This document shows, one piece after another, positions 17,364 to 27,192 of a stretch of 42,000 nt of DNA. Position numbers and translations under genes: made by a program. The DNA comes from Nitrospirota bacterium (lineage in GTDB: Bacteria > Nitrospirota > Leptospirillia > Leptospirillales > Leptospirillaceae), in NCBI GenBank assembly GCA_021816465.1, contig JAKAYF010000011.1:1-42000 (forward strand), given 5' to 3'. How positions within the stretch are numbered: position 1 is the first letter of the stretch; the number at the start of each line of letters is the position of its first letter. The notes under the pieces were generated by a model. It searched no databases. It was not told the origin of the DNA and worked only from the letters and a program-made list of their open reading frames with translations.

Positions 17364-18488
17364 TCAGGCATTGGAAAGATTTCCCCATATTGGTGACAGA
17401 CGGTCCAACCATTGGCCAACCATGATCGCAGGCGAGTTGCGTCTGGCATTATCCCCGAATTTTGAGAGCAGGGACGGATCAGACAAAACCCTGATCAAAA
17501 AACGGGAGAATTCGGGATCCGACATGGACGACTCCCTCCATAACCACCCTCCTGAACAGTTGGCAATGATTTCAGCATTTCGTGTCTGGTGATCACCAAT
17601 AGCATGCGGATAAGGAATATAAACTGCCGGAGCGCCAGCCGCGGTGACTTCGGTCACGGTCATCGCTCCGGAACGGCATATAACAAGAGATGCGGTCCGG
17701 TAGTATTCCGGCAAATTCTCCATGAAACCGCTGACAGTTACCTCAAAAGGAGCATTGAGATAGGCAGAGCGAGTCATTTCAAGCCATCTCTCTCCGCTTT
17801 GGTGCACAACGGAGAACATGGGAACCCCCGGAGTTTCCCTGATCTTCAAAAGGAGTGCTGGCATAACCTCATTAAAAACCCTGGCGCCCTGACTGCCACC
17901 AGCAATAACGATCCGAAGCGGCTGAACAAAGCGTTGAGCAGAACCACATTCCGGGACCTCCCTGACCGGAACCCCTCCAAACGGGGTTTGGGGATTCATG
18001 GTTGAAACAATCCGGGCAAAAGGAGAAAGCAGCCTGTTTGCCCACCCTGAAACCGCGTTCGGTTCCAGCAAAACAACCGGAAGACCGGATAATCCCGCGG
18101 AAATAATCCACGGAATCTGGACATAACCTCCTGTACCGATCACAAGGTCGGGAGAAAATGACCTGATCCGCTCTTTTGCCATCAAGACCGCACCAGGCAA
18201 CACCCCCAAAGCCTTCAGCTTCTCCGGAACCCCTTTCCCGGCGAAGCCTGTTACCTTAAGAGGGGAAAATGGAATAGAGCGTTGTTTTGACTGGCGTTCC
18301 TCAAGGCTTTCCGGAGCACCGGCATAGAGAATCTCGGCGCCCCTCCTCCGAGCCTCTTCAAGCAGGGTGATCGCAGGTATGACATGCCCCCCTGTCCCGC
18401 CACCCGTTACAAGGATCCGTCTTACCCGTTCAAGCGGGAACGTTTTATTGTCCACGCGCCAAAACTTTGGCTGTGCTCTCGGCTCCAT
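17364..18488 (-). CDS. murG: MurG N-acetylglucosaminyltransferase
   Basis: The inner-leaflet glycosyltransferase that turns lipid I into lipid II. ILVTGGGTGGHVIPAITL is the N-terminal G-loop, VIGTGGYVQIPWI and EPNAVSGWANRLL follow, IAGGSQGARVFN is the second G-loop, and VICRSGAMTVTEVTAAGAPAVYIPYP binds UDP-GlcNAc. It is 374 residues when started at the ATG at 18488, which overlaps ftsW by 44 nt. A GTG at 18455 overlaps by only 11 nt and starts closer to the fold; neither has a clear ribosome site, so the start is uncertain. Confidence 0.95.
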   Translation of the reverse strand: MEPRAQPKFWRVDNKTFPLERVRRILVTGGGTGGHVIPAITLLEEARRRGAEILYAGAPESLEERQSKQRSIPFSPLKVTGFAGKGVPEKLKALGVLPGAVLMAKERIRSFSPDLVIGTGGYVQIPWIISAGLSGLPVVLLEPNAVSGWANRLLSPFARIVSTMNPQTPFGGVPVREVPECGSAQRFVQPLRIVIAGGSQGARVFNEVMPALLLKIRETPGVPMFSVVHQSGERWLEMTRSAYLNAPFEVTVSGFMENLPEYYRTASLVICRSGAMTVTEVTAAGAPAVYIPYPHAIGDHQTRNAEIIANCSGGWLWRESSMSDPEFSRFLIRVLSDPSLLSKFGDNARRNSPAIMVGQWLDRLSPIWGNLSNA

Positions 18489-19722
18489 CAGGGAACAGGG
18501 AGGTCATCCGGGAGGGTTCCTTTCTTGAGAATCGTGAAACGGAAAGAATAATGCCGACACCTATCGCATTCGAAAGAAGGGATGATCCTCCAAAAGAGAG
18601 AAATGGAAGCGGAATTCCCTTCGTCGGAAAGAGACCGGTCACAACCCCCATGTTGAAAATGGCTTCGACACCGATAGACAGGGTAAATCCCTGCGCCAGG
18701 ATTCTCCCCAGAAAGTCCGGAGCTTTTCCGGCAATACTCATTCCCCTGAAAAAAATCAGGAGAAAAAAGAACAGGATCAGGAATGTCCCAATAAGCCCGA
18801 ACTCTTCTCCAACCAGTGCAAAAATAAAATCCGTTCCCGGCTCCGGGAGGATCCCCCCGCCAACCCAGTCATGGCCAAGCCCCAGACCGGCAAGACCGCC
18901 GGCACCAAGAGCCACCAGAGACTGGCCAAGCTGGGTTGTTGCCGATGAAGCGCTATGATGGGCCAGTGTAAAATTATGGAATCGCTCAAGTGCATATCTG
19001 TGAAAAAAAACGAACAGCAAGGCGGAGGGGACGGTAACGCCCAGGATCTGGAAGAGTCGCCTCCAGGAAAGACCTGCCAGAAAAAACATCGTTCCCAGAA
19101 TCATGACCATAAATGCCGTAGAGCCAAAGTCCGGCTCCTTGAGCATCAGTGCGCAATAAACAGACAGGGGAACACTGAAGATGAGAAGGGATTTCACAGG
19201 CAGATCAAGCGGCCCCGATTCAGTACCCGACTCTTTTTTTTTCCTGTAAGCCTTGTCGAGAAGAACCGCAGCCAGAAAGATCATGGCATCCCTGGCAATT
19301 TCTGAAGGCTGCAGCGTGAGGCCCGGGAGATGGATCCAGCGTCTTGCCCCATTCATGACCATCCCGACATGAGGCACATATAAAAGAATCAGGAGAAAAA
19401 GTCCGGACATGTACACGAAGAACCGGTGCCTGGACCAGAAATGATAGTCGATCATCGAGGTCACAAGCATCACCGTTACAGCCAAGATCGCGGATATCAT
19501 CTGACGGTTGAACAGACGAAATGGCTGGTTCGTGGCAATGGCTGCAGACATCACCATCCCGACTCCGATAAAAATAAGCAGGATGACGCTGAAAATCAGG
19601 ACAATGTCGGTCTTCTGGCTTTTTTCGGGAAAGGGTTCGGGCAGTCCCGCCGAAGCTTCAGAGGGTCCGGACGAATCCTTTTTTTCCGGGGGATGCCCCC
19701 CGGAAACAGCATTCGATGTCAT
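18445..19722 (-). CDS. ftsW: SEDS glycosyltransferase FtsW
   Basis: The septal peptidoglycan polymerase of the SEDS family, partner of FtsI. A soluble proline- and serine-rich N-terminus of about 38 residues precedes ten or so membrane helices. GARRWIHLPGLTLQPSEIARDAMI is the diagnostic FtsW/RodA segment, followed by LMLKEPDFGST with the catalytic aspartate, GTDFIFALVGEEFGLIGT, and GLFPTKGIPLPFLSFGGSSLLSNAIGVG. It is 425 residues; the soluble N-terminus is longer than in RodA. The ATG overlaps the murD stop (ATGA). Confidence 0.95.
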   Translation of the reverse strand: MTSNAVSGGHPPEKKDSSGPSEASAGLPEPFPEKSQKTDIVLIFSVILLIFIGVGMVMSAAIATNQPFRLFNRQMISAILAVTVMLVTSMIDYHFWSRHRFFVYMSGLFLLILLYVPHVGMVMNGARRWIHLPGLTLQPSEIARDAMIFLAAVLLDKAYRKKKESGTESGPLDLPVKSLLIFSVPLSVYCALMLKEPDFGSTAFMVMILGTMFFLAGLSWRRLFQILGVTVPSALLFVFFHRYALERFHNFTLAHHSASSATTQLGQSLVALGAGGLAGLGLGHDWVGGGILPEPGTDFIFALVGEEFGLIGTFLILFFFLLIFFRGMSIAGKAPDFLGRILAQGFTLSIGVEAIFNMGVVTGLFPTKGIPLPFLSFGGSSLLSNAIGVGIILSVSRFSRKEPSRMTSLFPDGAESTAKVLARGQ

Positions 19723-21329
19723 TTGGCGACTCCTCCATAAACACCCAGAGCCTCCCGCACATGCATGGCAAAGGCATTTCCACGCTCTTCATAGCCATGA
19801 AACATATCGTAACTTGAGCATCCCGGAGAGAGCAGAACCGTATCACCCTCTCTCCCTTTGGAGATTGCGATCTCAACGGCCATCTTCATGCTTGAGACTG
19901 AGATCGTTTCGCAGAAGGATGAAAGGGAGCGGGCAATCAGATCCTTGGCCTCGCCAAGAACGATCAGAACCCTGACAAGCTCTTGCACGGGAGCTGACAA
20001 AGGCAGATATGAGGCCCCCTTGTCACGTCCCCCCATAATCAGTATCAGGGAGCGAGCGTCGGACGAATCGGACTTTTTCCCGTCTATCGGGGACGAGAAT
20101 CCCTTGAGTGCCATCAGGGTAGCATCAACATTTGTTGCTTTTGAGTCATTGATAAAACAGACTCCATCTTTTTCCGCGATGATTTCCATCCTGTGGGGAA
20201 GCCCCTTGAAGGAAGCAAGACTCTTCAGGAGCAGCTGTTTTTCCGGAAAGGGAGAGTCACCCTGTGTTGGGGTCAGGACATTATGCAGTTTTCTCTGCTC
20301 TTTCAAAAAGATGAGCGTCCCCAGAAGACTTGCCGCAAGATTCTGGCGATTTCCAAGGCCCGGCAAGGGAAATTCCCCAAACTCCCAAACTTCACTTTTT
20401 CCGCTTTGACCGGGGAATCCGGATATTCTCCCGGTCATCCCGTCTTCCGAGAGGATAAAAACCGGAGCCTCCTCAACAGGGATCTCGGGAGACACTCCTT
20501 TCCGACTCGCAAAAAAGAAGGCCGGACGCCCGGGGGTTTTTCTGAGAGGATAAAGCCCCGAATCCGGATCGGCATTAAAAACGGTGAAGTGAGATGGAGA
20601 AATCCCCCTGAAGGACTGCCACTTGGCTCTTCTGTAGGCCTCTTCCGATGGATGGCGATCGAGATGGTCAGGGGTTATATTCAGGAAAAGGTGGACAACC
20701 GGATCGAACCAGGATCTTATCGGACTCATTGTTTCAGCCTGAAAGCTTGATATCTCAACAACACCGGCATCATATTCAGGAGAGAGTCCCTGAGAGATCC
20801 TTTGGCGCTCGGACAAAACCGCCTCTGAAAGGGGAGTACCAAAGTTCCCGCCCAGAAAAACGGACAGACCGCAAGCTCTCAGGAAGTGGGCCGCCAGAGC
20901 GGAGGTCGTCGATTTTCCATTAGTCCCACCAACGGCAAAAAGAGGAAAAGGAGAGAGGGCTGAAGCCCATTCAAGTTCTCCTATAACCCTGCTGTCGTGC
21001 TCCGGGATCGGATGCCCCGACCACTTTTCAGGAGGAAGTCCCGGACTGACAATCACCTTCGAGGCCGCTCCAAAATCAAGGGGTTTCATGACGTTTCCAA
21101 GGTCAAGCTGGATCCCCTCACCGACCAGCTGCTCTTTCAGGACAGGTAAGAGACAGTCACCGCTCTCATCCTTTAACGTAACGTCACCACCAAGATAAAC
21201 AGCCAGTCTTGCAGCAGCAACTCCTGATCGGCCAGCGCCCAGAACCAGAACCTTTTCCTTTTCTCTTGGAGTCGCCTCTTCCTGCTTGCCGGGTAGAGAT
21301 GAGAGGTTTTGTGTCTCAGAAACAGCCAT
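19719..21329 (-). CDS. murD: UDP-N-acetylmuramoylalanine--D-glutamate ligase
   Basis: Adds D-glutamate to UDP-MurNAc-L-Ala. VLVLGAGRSGVAAARLA is the N-terminal domain, GGTNGKSTTSALAA the ATP loop, VEISSFQAET and NITPDHLDRH the central domain, FINDSKATNVDATLMAL and LIMGGRDKGASY the usual MurD marks, and LSPGCSSYDMF the C-terminal signature. At 536 residues it is well above the usual 440-460. The additions lie in the N-terminus, around residues 255-330, in the linker before FKGLPHRME, and after the DSKATN block. Reading frame and motifs are intact. AAAGGG precedes the ATG. Confidence 0.95.
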   Translation of the reverse strand: MAVSETQNLSSLPGKQEEATPREKEKVLVLGAGRSGVAAARLAVYLGGDVTLKDESGDCLLPVLKEQLVGEGIQLDLGNVMKPLDFGAASKVIVSPGLPPEKWSGHPIPEHDSRVIGELEWASALSPFPLFAVGGTNGKSTTSALAAHFLRACGLSVFLGGNFGTPLSEAVLSERQRISQGLSPEYDAGVVEISSFQAETMSPIRSWFDPVVHLFLNITPDHLDRHPSEEAYRRAKWQSFRGISPSHFTVFNADPDSGLYPLRKTPGRPAFFFASRKGVSPEIPVEEAPVFILSEDGMTGRISGFPGQSGKSEVWEFGEFPLPGLGNRQNLAASLLGTLIFLKEQRKLHNVLTPTQGDSPFPEKQLLLKSLASFKGLPHRMEIIAEKDGVCFINDSKATNVDATLMALKGFSSPIDGKKSDSSDARSLILIMGGRDKGASYLPLSAPVQELVRVLIVLGEAKDLIARSLSSFCETISVSSMKMAVEIAISKGREGDTVLLSPGCSSYDMFHGYEERGNAFAMHVREALGVYGGVAK

Positions 21330-21342
21330 AGAAGTATCCCTT

Positions 21343-22413
21343 TCAGCGAATTTTCAATGTACTAAGGCTCACCAAGGCCAGAACCAGCGCGACGATCCAG
21401 AATCGGACAATCAGCTTTGGCTCACTGACTCCCCCCAGCTCAAAGTGATGATGAAGAGGGGCCATTCTGAGAACTCTCTTTTTCCGAATCTTGTAAGACG
21501 TCACCTGTGCTATCACCGAAAGGGCCTCTGCTACAAAAATCCCACCAAGAATCAGGAGGAGAAGCTCCTGACGCGTTATAATCGCCATCATTCCAAGAGC
21601 CCCCCCCAAAGCCAGAGCGCCGACGTCTCCCATAAAAACGGATGCAGGGTAGGCGTTAAACCATAAAAATCCCAGGGAGGCACCAGCCATCGCGCCTGCG
21701 ACAATGGAAAGCTCACCCGCTCCCGGCATCCCCGGCAACTCCAGATAATGCGCAAAAACCTGATTACCCGTCAGATAGTCAATGATCAGAAACGACATGG
21801 AAACGACAATCACCGGACCAATGGCCAGACCATCAAGCCCGTCGGTGAGATTGACGGCATTGGACGTTCCTGAAATAACCCCGATCGCAAAAGGAACAAA
21901 GAACACCCCCAGATCAGGGTTGATTGATTTGAAGAAAGGGACAATGATCCGGGTATCAGGAGAGGTTTCCACAAACCAGATCGCCAACATCAGGCCAAGC
22001 ACCGTCTGAAGGAGAAATTTCTGCCAGGCCAGAAGTCCTTTAGACTGTTTTCGGATGATCTTCAGGTAATCATCCAGAAATCCTATAGCCCCGTTTCCCA
22101 TAAGAGCCAGAAGAACCATCCAGACGAACCTGTTCGAGAGATCCGCCCAGAGAAGAACCGGGATCAGGATTCCAAGAAGGATCAGGATCCCACCCATCGT
22201 GGGAGTTCCTTTTTTGGAGAGATGGGATTTTGGACCATCATCCCTGACCTCCTGGCCAATCTGAAAGCGCACAAGCAGACGGATCATGAATGGACCCAAC
22301 AGAAGCACAAGGACAAGGGCCGACAGGGATGCGTATATCGTCCTGAAAGTGATATAGCGGAAAATATTGAAAGCAGAAAAATCATGGTGAAAATAGTGAA
22401 GAAGATAAAGCAT
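21343..22413 (-). CDS. mraY: Phospho-MurNAc-pentapeptide translocase MraY
   Basis: The integral-membrane enzyme that transfers phospho-MurNAc-pentapeptide to undecaprenyl phosphate (lipid I). It is 356 residues with about ten membrane helices. KKGTPTMGGILIL, GFLDDYLKI, NAVNLTDGLDGLA with catalytic aspartates, FMGDVGALALGGALG, and MAPLHHHFELGG near the C-terminus are all present and in order. The ATG overlaps the murF stop by one base (TAATG). Confidence 0.97.
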   Translation of the reverse strand: MLYLLHYFHHDFSAFNIFRYITFRTIYASLSALVLVLLLGPFMIRLLVRFQIGQEVRDDGPKSHLSKKGTPTMGGILILLGILIPVLLWADLSNRFVWMVLLALMGNGAIGFLDDYLKIIRKQSKGLLAWQKFLLQTVLGLMLAIWFVETSPDTRIIVPFFKSINPDLGVFFVPFAIGVISGTSNAVNLTDGLDGLAIGPVIVVSMSFLIIDYLTGNQVFAHYLELPGMPGAGELSIVAGAMAGASLGFLWFNAYPASVFMGDVGALALGGALGMMAIITRQELLLLILGGIFVAEALSVIAQVTSYKIRKKRVLRMAPLHHHFELGGVSEPKLIVRFWIVALVLALVSLSTLKIR

Positions 22414-23888
22414 TACAGCTCCAGTCCGAGGTAAGGGAATTCTGACTCCAGGGCTGTCCCCCTCGAAGCCTTGACAAGAACGATGTCACCCGGACCAATC
22501 GATTGGTAGCGATTCTCTGAAGAGCCTGCACCATTTATATGGTGCAGAATTGATGGATCCCCACCAGAAGAAGAGAACCCTTCACGGAAAGACTCAAAAA
22601 AATTGCCCTTGAACCAGAGGGCGGACCAGGGAATCCTTGCTGCCTTCTCCCCGACATGACGATGCCACATTTCCGCATCCTCGCCCAGTTCAAGCATCTC
22701 ACCAAGAATTCCCCAGAGTTTTCCTGATGACCACTCACCCCCGTGATAATTTTCAACAAGAGAAAAAGCCGCATCCATTGACAGTGGATTCGCGTTATAA
22801 TGATCCAGAAGGTACAGGACTCCGTTTTTTCCTGTCAGGGGCTGCATCCTTCCCTCTCCCCCCCTGTACTCTCCAATCGCTTCGGATGCCTTCTCAAGAC
22901 CGACCCCGAATGCCCGACATGCCCCTATGGCAAGAAGCATATCCATCGCAAGTTCCGGCGAGGGGATATCCATCCTGATGGAAAAAGACTCCCCCAACAA
23001 CTCTCCTTCCAGAAAGTATCCCGATTCTCTCCGGGAAAAGGCCCCTTCGAGAGAAGTTATCCTGGAATCGGAAAAAGTACGTTCGGACACAATCGGTGAC
23101 AAGGGCGACTCATGACGATTCAGCCTGGTCAGGATCAGGTGGATTTTACGGTCCTCCATCCACTTTCGTTGAAATGGGGAGGAAAAACACTGCCAAACCT
23201 CTTCAGGCAAAACAAGGAAGCCACCTTCACGGATTTTCTCGATCAGCCGACTTTTTTCTTCCCATACGCCGGAGAGGGTCCCGAGCGTTTCAAGGTGTGA
23301 GGGACCAATTGAAGTGATGACCAGACATTCTGAGAGGACAACATCTCCGAAATACCCGATATCTCCCTTTTTGCGAACACCAACCTCAATCACTGCATAT
23401 GCCTCGGAGTCCCTCCATCCCCAAAGCGTCAGGGGAACACCGATCTCATTGTTCTCGTTTCCCGCACTTGCCAGAACAGATGCCCCGCTTGAAGACAATC
23501 CACGGCGGATCAATTCCCTGGTGGTTGTTTTCCCTGCGCTTCCGGTCAAAACAACCATTTTTCCGCCACGTTCCCGTCTTTTTTTGATGATTTTCAACGC
23601 CAGAGCAAGCATGGACTTTCTGGTATCTTCCACCAGAATCTGGGGGATAGGAACATTTCCAGTCCTTTCGACAAGGGCGGCAGCCGCCCCCCTGTCTCTC
23701 GCTTCCTGCAGATGGGAGTGTCCGTCAAATCGCTCTCCGCAAAGAGCCACAAAAAGATCCCCGCGCCGGATCTTCCTGCTGTCCGTAGAAACTCCGTCAA
23801 AATAATCCGGAAGAGGATCTCCATCCTTGTACCAGCATCCCCCGGTCGCATCAAGAACTTCTGGCACCGTCATCCAGATATTGCTCAT
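22413..23888 (-). CDS. murF: UDP-MurNAc-tripeptide--D-Ala-D-Ala ligase
   Basis: Adds D-Ala-D-Ala to the UDP-MurNAc tripeptide. FDGVSTDSRKIRRGDLFVAL is the N-terminal substrate domain, LTGSAGKTTTRELI the ATP loop, AGNENNEIGVPLTL and VIEVGVRKKGDI the central domain, LLDHYNANPLSMDAAF the late signature, and GDIVLVKASRGTALE the end. It is 491 residues, slightly long. The ATG overlaps the murE stop (ATGA). Confidence 0.96.
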   Translation of the reverse strand: MSNIWMTVPEVLDATGGCWYKDGDPLPDYFDGVSTDSRKIRRGDLFVALCGERFDGHSHLQEARDRGAAAALVERTGNVPIPQILVEDTRKSMLALALKIIKKRRERGGKMVVLTGSAGKTTTRELIRRGLSSSGASVLASAGNENNEIGVPLTLWGWRDSEAYAVIEVGVRKKGDIGYFGDVVLSECLVITSIGPSHLETLGTLSGVWEEKSRLIEKIREGGFLVLPEEVWQCFSSPFQRKWMEDRKIHLILTRLNRHESPLSPIVSERTFSDSRITSLEGAFSRRESGYFLEGELLGESFSIRMDIPSPELAMDMLLAIGACRAFGVGLEKASEAIGEYRGGEGRMQPLTGKNGVLYLLDHYNANPLSMDAAFSLVENYHGGEWSSGKLWGILGEMLELGEDAEMWHRHVGEKAARIPWSALWFKGNFFESFREGFSSSGGDPSILHHINGAGSSENRYQSIGPGDIVLVKASRGTALESEFPYLGLEL

Positions 23889-25402
23889 TGTCCGGACTCC
23901 AGGGCTTCTCTTGCAATCTCCCTGTCATCAAAATGATGTTTGACCTTCCCCAATATCTGGTAGTTTTCATGGCCTTTCCCGGCAATAACAACACTGTCCC
24001 CCGGACTGGCCAGGGAAATCGCCCGAAATATGGCAGCTTTCCTGTCGGAGATTCGTTCATAAGGGGTACCCGTCTCCTTCAGGGCTGGCTCAATCTCGTC
24101 GAGGATCGATTCAGGATCTTCAGTTCTGGGGTTATCAGACGTCAAAACGACAAGATCAGACAATCGTCCGGCCTTTTCACCCATCCTGGGTCTCTTGCCC
24201 CTGTCCCTGTCACCTCCACACCCGAAAACGGTAATGATCCTTCCCTTGCACAGCGGACGCACCGCAGAGAGAAGATTTTCCAGTGCATCATCTGTATGAG
24301 CATAATCGACAATAACCGAGATATTCCGATTGGATCTCACAACCTCAAATCGCCCGGGCACCCCCTGTTGCGCCAAGATCCCCCGGGCGATCAGCTCCAG
24401 AGGAATTTCGAGTGCCAGAGCACATCCAATGGCACCCATGATATTCATCAGGTTATAATGACCCGTCATGGGTGATTCAAGATCAATAACGCCCTTTGGT
24501 GTCCGGATCGCGCCCCTGATCCCATCAATCCCCATGGTGAAGGTTAATGGGGCAATATCCGCCTCCTGTCCTTCACCAATGACAACAATAGGCACCCGTG
24601 AGTCCGAAACAACCTCAGAAACGAGTCTTTTCCCCCATGGATCATCCCCGTTGACAACACATATCGGGTAGCTTCCGTCAGGATTCTTTCTGAAAAAAAG
24701 CCGTTTTTTAGCCTGATAGTAAGATTCCATGTCAAGATGATAATCAAGGTGGTCTCTCGTCAGATTCGTAAAGTGGACAACGGAAAGGGAGAGGCCGGCA
24801 ATCCGGTCCTGATCAAGGGCATGGGATGAGACTTCCATGGAGATTCCTTGCAGTCCATTGGAAAATCCCTGAGCAAAGAGTCGATGCAGCTCAAGGATCC
24901 CCGGAGTCGTCTGACTTGCCTCTACCGTTTCACCTCCGAGGTCGAAAACAACCGTTCCGATGAGTCCGGTTTTAATCCCTCCCTGATTCATCACCGATTG
25001 GGTCAGAAAACTTGATGTCGTCTTTCCGTTCGTTCCGGTAACAGCGACAACTTTCATCTTCCCGGATGGATTTCCCCAGAAGGATGAAGCGACAGTACCC
25101 ATCACACCCAACAGATCCTTTACGAAAACCACCGGAACAGAGTGAAAAAGAGTCTCCTCCGCCCAGCTTCCAGAAACGGATGCATCCGTTACGACAAGCC
25201 TCACACCAGCCCTTATGGCCTCTCCCAGAAAGGACCAGTTCACGCCATCTTTCCCTGGCCTCAGGAAATAAAGGTCTCCTTTTGCGGCAGACTTTGAATT
25301 ATCGGACAAGCCCGTAATTTCGTCAGGGAATACGCCCCATGCCGGAGAGGGGAGAACACTTTCCATCCATCTCCGGTCTTTACGTACGAGAGTCTCTTTC
25401 AA
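23885..25402 (-). CDS. murE: UDP-MurNAc-dipeptide--meso-diaminopimelate ligase
   Basis: Adds the third stem residue. VVAVTGTNGKTTSSF is the ATP loop, MEVSSHALDQDRI and FTNLTRDHLDYH the central domain, FGCGGDRDRGKRPRMG the C-terminal domain. DNPRTEDP is the motif that, by established family rules, marks meso-diaminopimelate as substrate rather than lysine. The start is placed at TTG 25402, where AAGGAGG stands just upstream and the codon overlaps the ftsI stop (TTGA). This gives 505 residues. The open frame runs on to 25555, but that would overlap ftsI by more than 150 nt. Confidence 0.95.
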   Translation of the reverse strand: MKETLVRKDRRWMESVLPSPAWGVFPDEITGLSDNSKSAAKGDLYFLRPGKDGVNWSFLGEAIRAGVRLVVTDASVSGSWAEETLFHSVPVVFVKDLLGVMGTVASSFWGNPSGKMKVVAVTGTNGKTTSSFLTQSVMNQGGIKTGLIGTVVFDLGGETVEASQTTPGILELHRLFAQGFSNGLQGISMEVSSHALDQDRIAGLSLSVVHFTNLTRDHLDYHLDMESYYQAKKRLFFRKNPDGSYPICVVNGDDPWGKRLVSEVVSDSRVPIVVIGEGQEADIAPLTFTMGIDGIRGAIRTPKGVIDLESPMTGHYNLMNIMGAIGCALALEIPLELIARGILAQQGVPGRFEVVRSNRNISVIVDYAHTDDALENLLSAVRPLCKGRIITVFGCGGDRDRGKRPRMGEKAGRLSDLVVLTSDNPRTEDPESILDEIEPALKETGTPYERISDRKAAIFRAISLASPGDSVVIAGKGHENYQILGKVKHHFDDREIAREALESGQ

Positions 25403-27126
25403 TCTCCCTCCTTGATCTTTTTGGCCTCGGCTATAATGCGAACTGGATAGGACTCCACAGGCGAAGCGGATGGTGGGGGTGAAGGAATACGGAAATGAAC
25501 AAGCGCCATTTGGGCAATTTTTCTGAACAGGGGAGCAGCGACCGTTCCCCCCCACGAAAGGGACTTTGGTTTGGCAACAATCACAAGAATAACCAGGGAA
25601 GGATCCTGGACGGGGAGAACACCTACAAAAGAGTCAATTGTTCTTTTCCTGGTATAAGCCCTTTTCAGGGGGTCGTAGACTTGGGCAGTTCCTGTTTTTC
25701 CGGCCACATCGTACCCGCTTATGGCGGCATTCACTCCGGTCCCTCCAGGAGAAACCACATTCTCCATCAGACCGAGAAGAGTTCTTGATGTTTTGCGGGA
25801 AATAACCTCACGAACCATACGGGGTTTTCCCTTCCATATGGTCTCCCCGGCAGGAGAGGCAATCGAGCTCACAAGATAGGGTTGCATTAATTTTCCGCCA
25901 TTTGCGATAGCACTGACCGCAGTCACAAGCTGAATGGGGGTTACCCCAATTTCCTGCCCCATCGAGATACTGTAAATGGATCGGTGCGACCAGCGGGAAA
26001 GGGGATGGAGGATGCCTGAAGACTCGCCCGGATAGGCAATTCCCGTTCGGGCGCCGAATCCAAACAGGCGAATATACCGATAAAATCGGGATGGCCCCAA
26101 TCTTAATCCCACCTGGGAGATACCAATATTGCTGGACTTCGCCAGTATACCAGCAAGATTCAGACTTTTCTGGGGCTCATCATCATGAAGAACCCCTCCC
26201 GGGATATAAAAGATTCCATCATGTCCATCAAACTGCTCACCTAAAGTTACAGCCTTTTCATTCAGTGCAGCCGATGCGGTAACCAGCTTAAAAATTGACC
26301 CGGGCTCATAAACCATTGAAACAGCAGGGTTGATCTGTGCCTGCATCCCCTTGTTGTTCGAAGCCATTGCCAGGATGGCGCCCGTTTTTGGATCCATGAC
26401 CAGAACAACGCCACCTTCCGCCTGAACCTTGTCCACCTCCTCATCAAGTGCCAGCTGGGCATACTTCTGAAGTTCACCGTCCACAGTCAGACGGATCACA
26501 TTTCCCGACAGCTTTTCGGGCGCCACCAGGTCCCTGAAGAAATAGGATCTCCCCCTTGCCGAGACCTCGATGACCCTTCCTCCCGTATGGCCTGAAAGCT
26601 CGCGGTCAAATCTTCTTTCAATCCCTGAAAGCCCTGAATTATCTCTTCCGGTCGTCCCGATCAGGGTATGGAAGGCTTCCCCCCCCGGATAGAATCGTCT
26701 CTCTTCGTTCATGACGTAGAGACCCGGGATACGAAGCTCCTTTATTTCCGACACAGTCTGAGGGAAGAGGTCATGACGAATCCAGACAAATCGACTTTTT
26801 TTGTTCAGGATCAAAGACAGGTGTGCGGGTGAAATTCCAAGCGGCCCGGATAGCTCCCGGGCAACACGCGATACAGAGGAGTGCTTTTTAAGGACAGTCG
26901 GGTCACAAACAAGGCCAGGAAGAGAACGGTTGGAGGCAAGAACATCCCCATTCCGATCCAGGACAACACCCCTTTCACCATGGACGAGAAGGATGCGCTG
27001 ATGTTCCTTCAGGGATAGCTGCGCGTAATTTCCCCGACCGACTCCCTGAACAACGACGAGTCGCAGGGCAACGCCAAGGAATCCAAACAGGACAAGGGCC
27101 ATGATTACTCTTGTCCTGTTCTTCAT
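25399..27126 (-). CDS. ftsI: Septal transpeptidase FtsI (PBP3-type)
   Basis: A class B penicillin-binding protein crosslinking septal peptidoglycan. Residues 7-27 form the membrane anchor, RGVVLDRNGDVLASN begins the pedestal domain, and the transpeptidase motifs are S277-I-F-K280, SSN near 335 and KTGTAQ near 475. It is 575 residues with no PASTA repeats, fitting FtsI more than SpoVD. GAAGGGGG precedes the ATG. It follows ftsL and precedes murE with a 4-nt overlap, so the whole septal module is co-transcribed. Confidence 0.95.
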   Translation of the reverse strand: MKNRTRVIMALVLFGFLGVALRLVVVQGVGRGNYAQLSLKEHQRILLVHGERGVVLDRNGDVLASNRSLPGLVCDPTVLKKHSSVSRVARELSGPLGISPAHLSLILNKKSRFVWIRHDLFPQTVSEIKELRIPGLYVMNEERRFYPGGEAFHTLIGTTGRDNSGLSGIERRFDRELSGHTGGRVIEVSARGRSYFFRDLVAPEKLSGNVIRLTVDGELQKYAQLALDEEVDKVQAEGGVVLVMDPKTGAILAMASNNKGMQAQINPAVSMVYEPGSIFKLVTASAALNEKAVTLGEQFDGHDGIFYIPGGVLHDDEPQKSLNLAGILAKSSNIGISQVGLRLGPSRFYRYIRLFGFGARTGIAYPGESSGILHPLSRWSHRSIYSISMGQEIGVTPIQLVTAVSAIANGGKLMQPYLVSSIASPAGETIWKGKPRMVREVISRKTSRTLLGLMENVVSPGGTGVNAAISGYDVAGKTGTAQVYDPLKRAYTRKRTIDSFVGVLPVQDPSLVILVIVAKPKSLSWGGTVAAPLFRKIAQMALVHFRIPSPPPSASPVESYPVRIIAEAKKIKEGD

Positions 27127-27192
27127 CGTGCCCCCTTCAGAAAATCACCCTTCACAAGATGATTTTCCCAATGTCTTTCAATGTTAAGTCCG

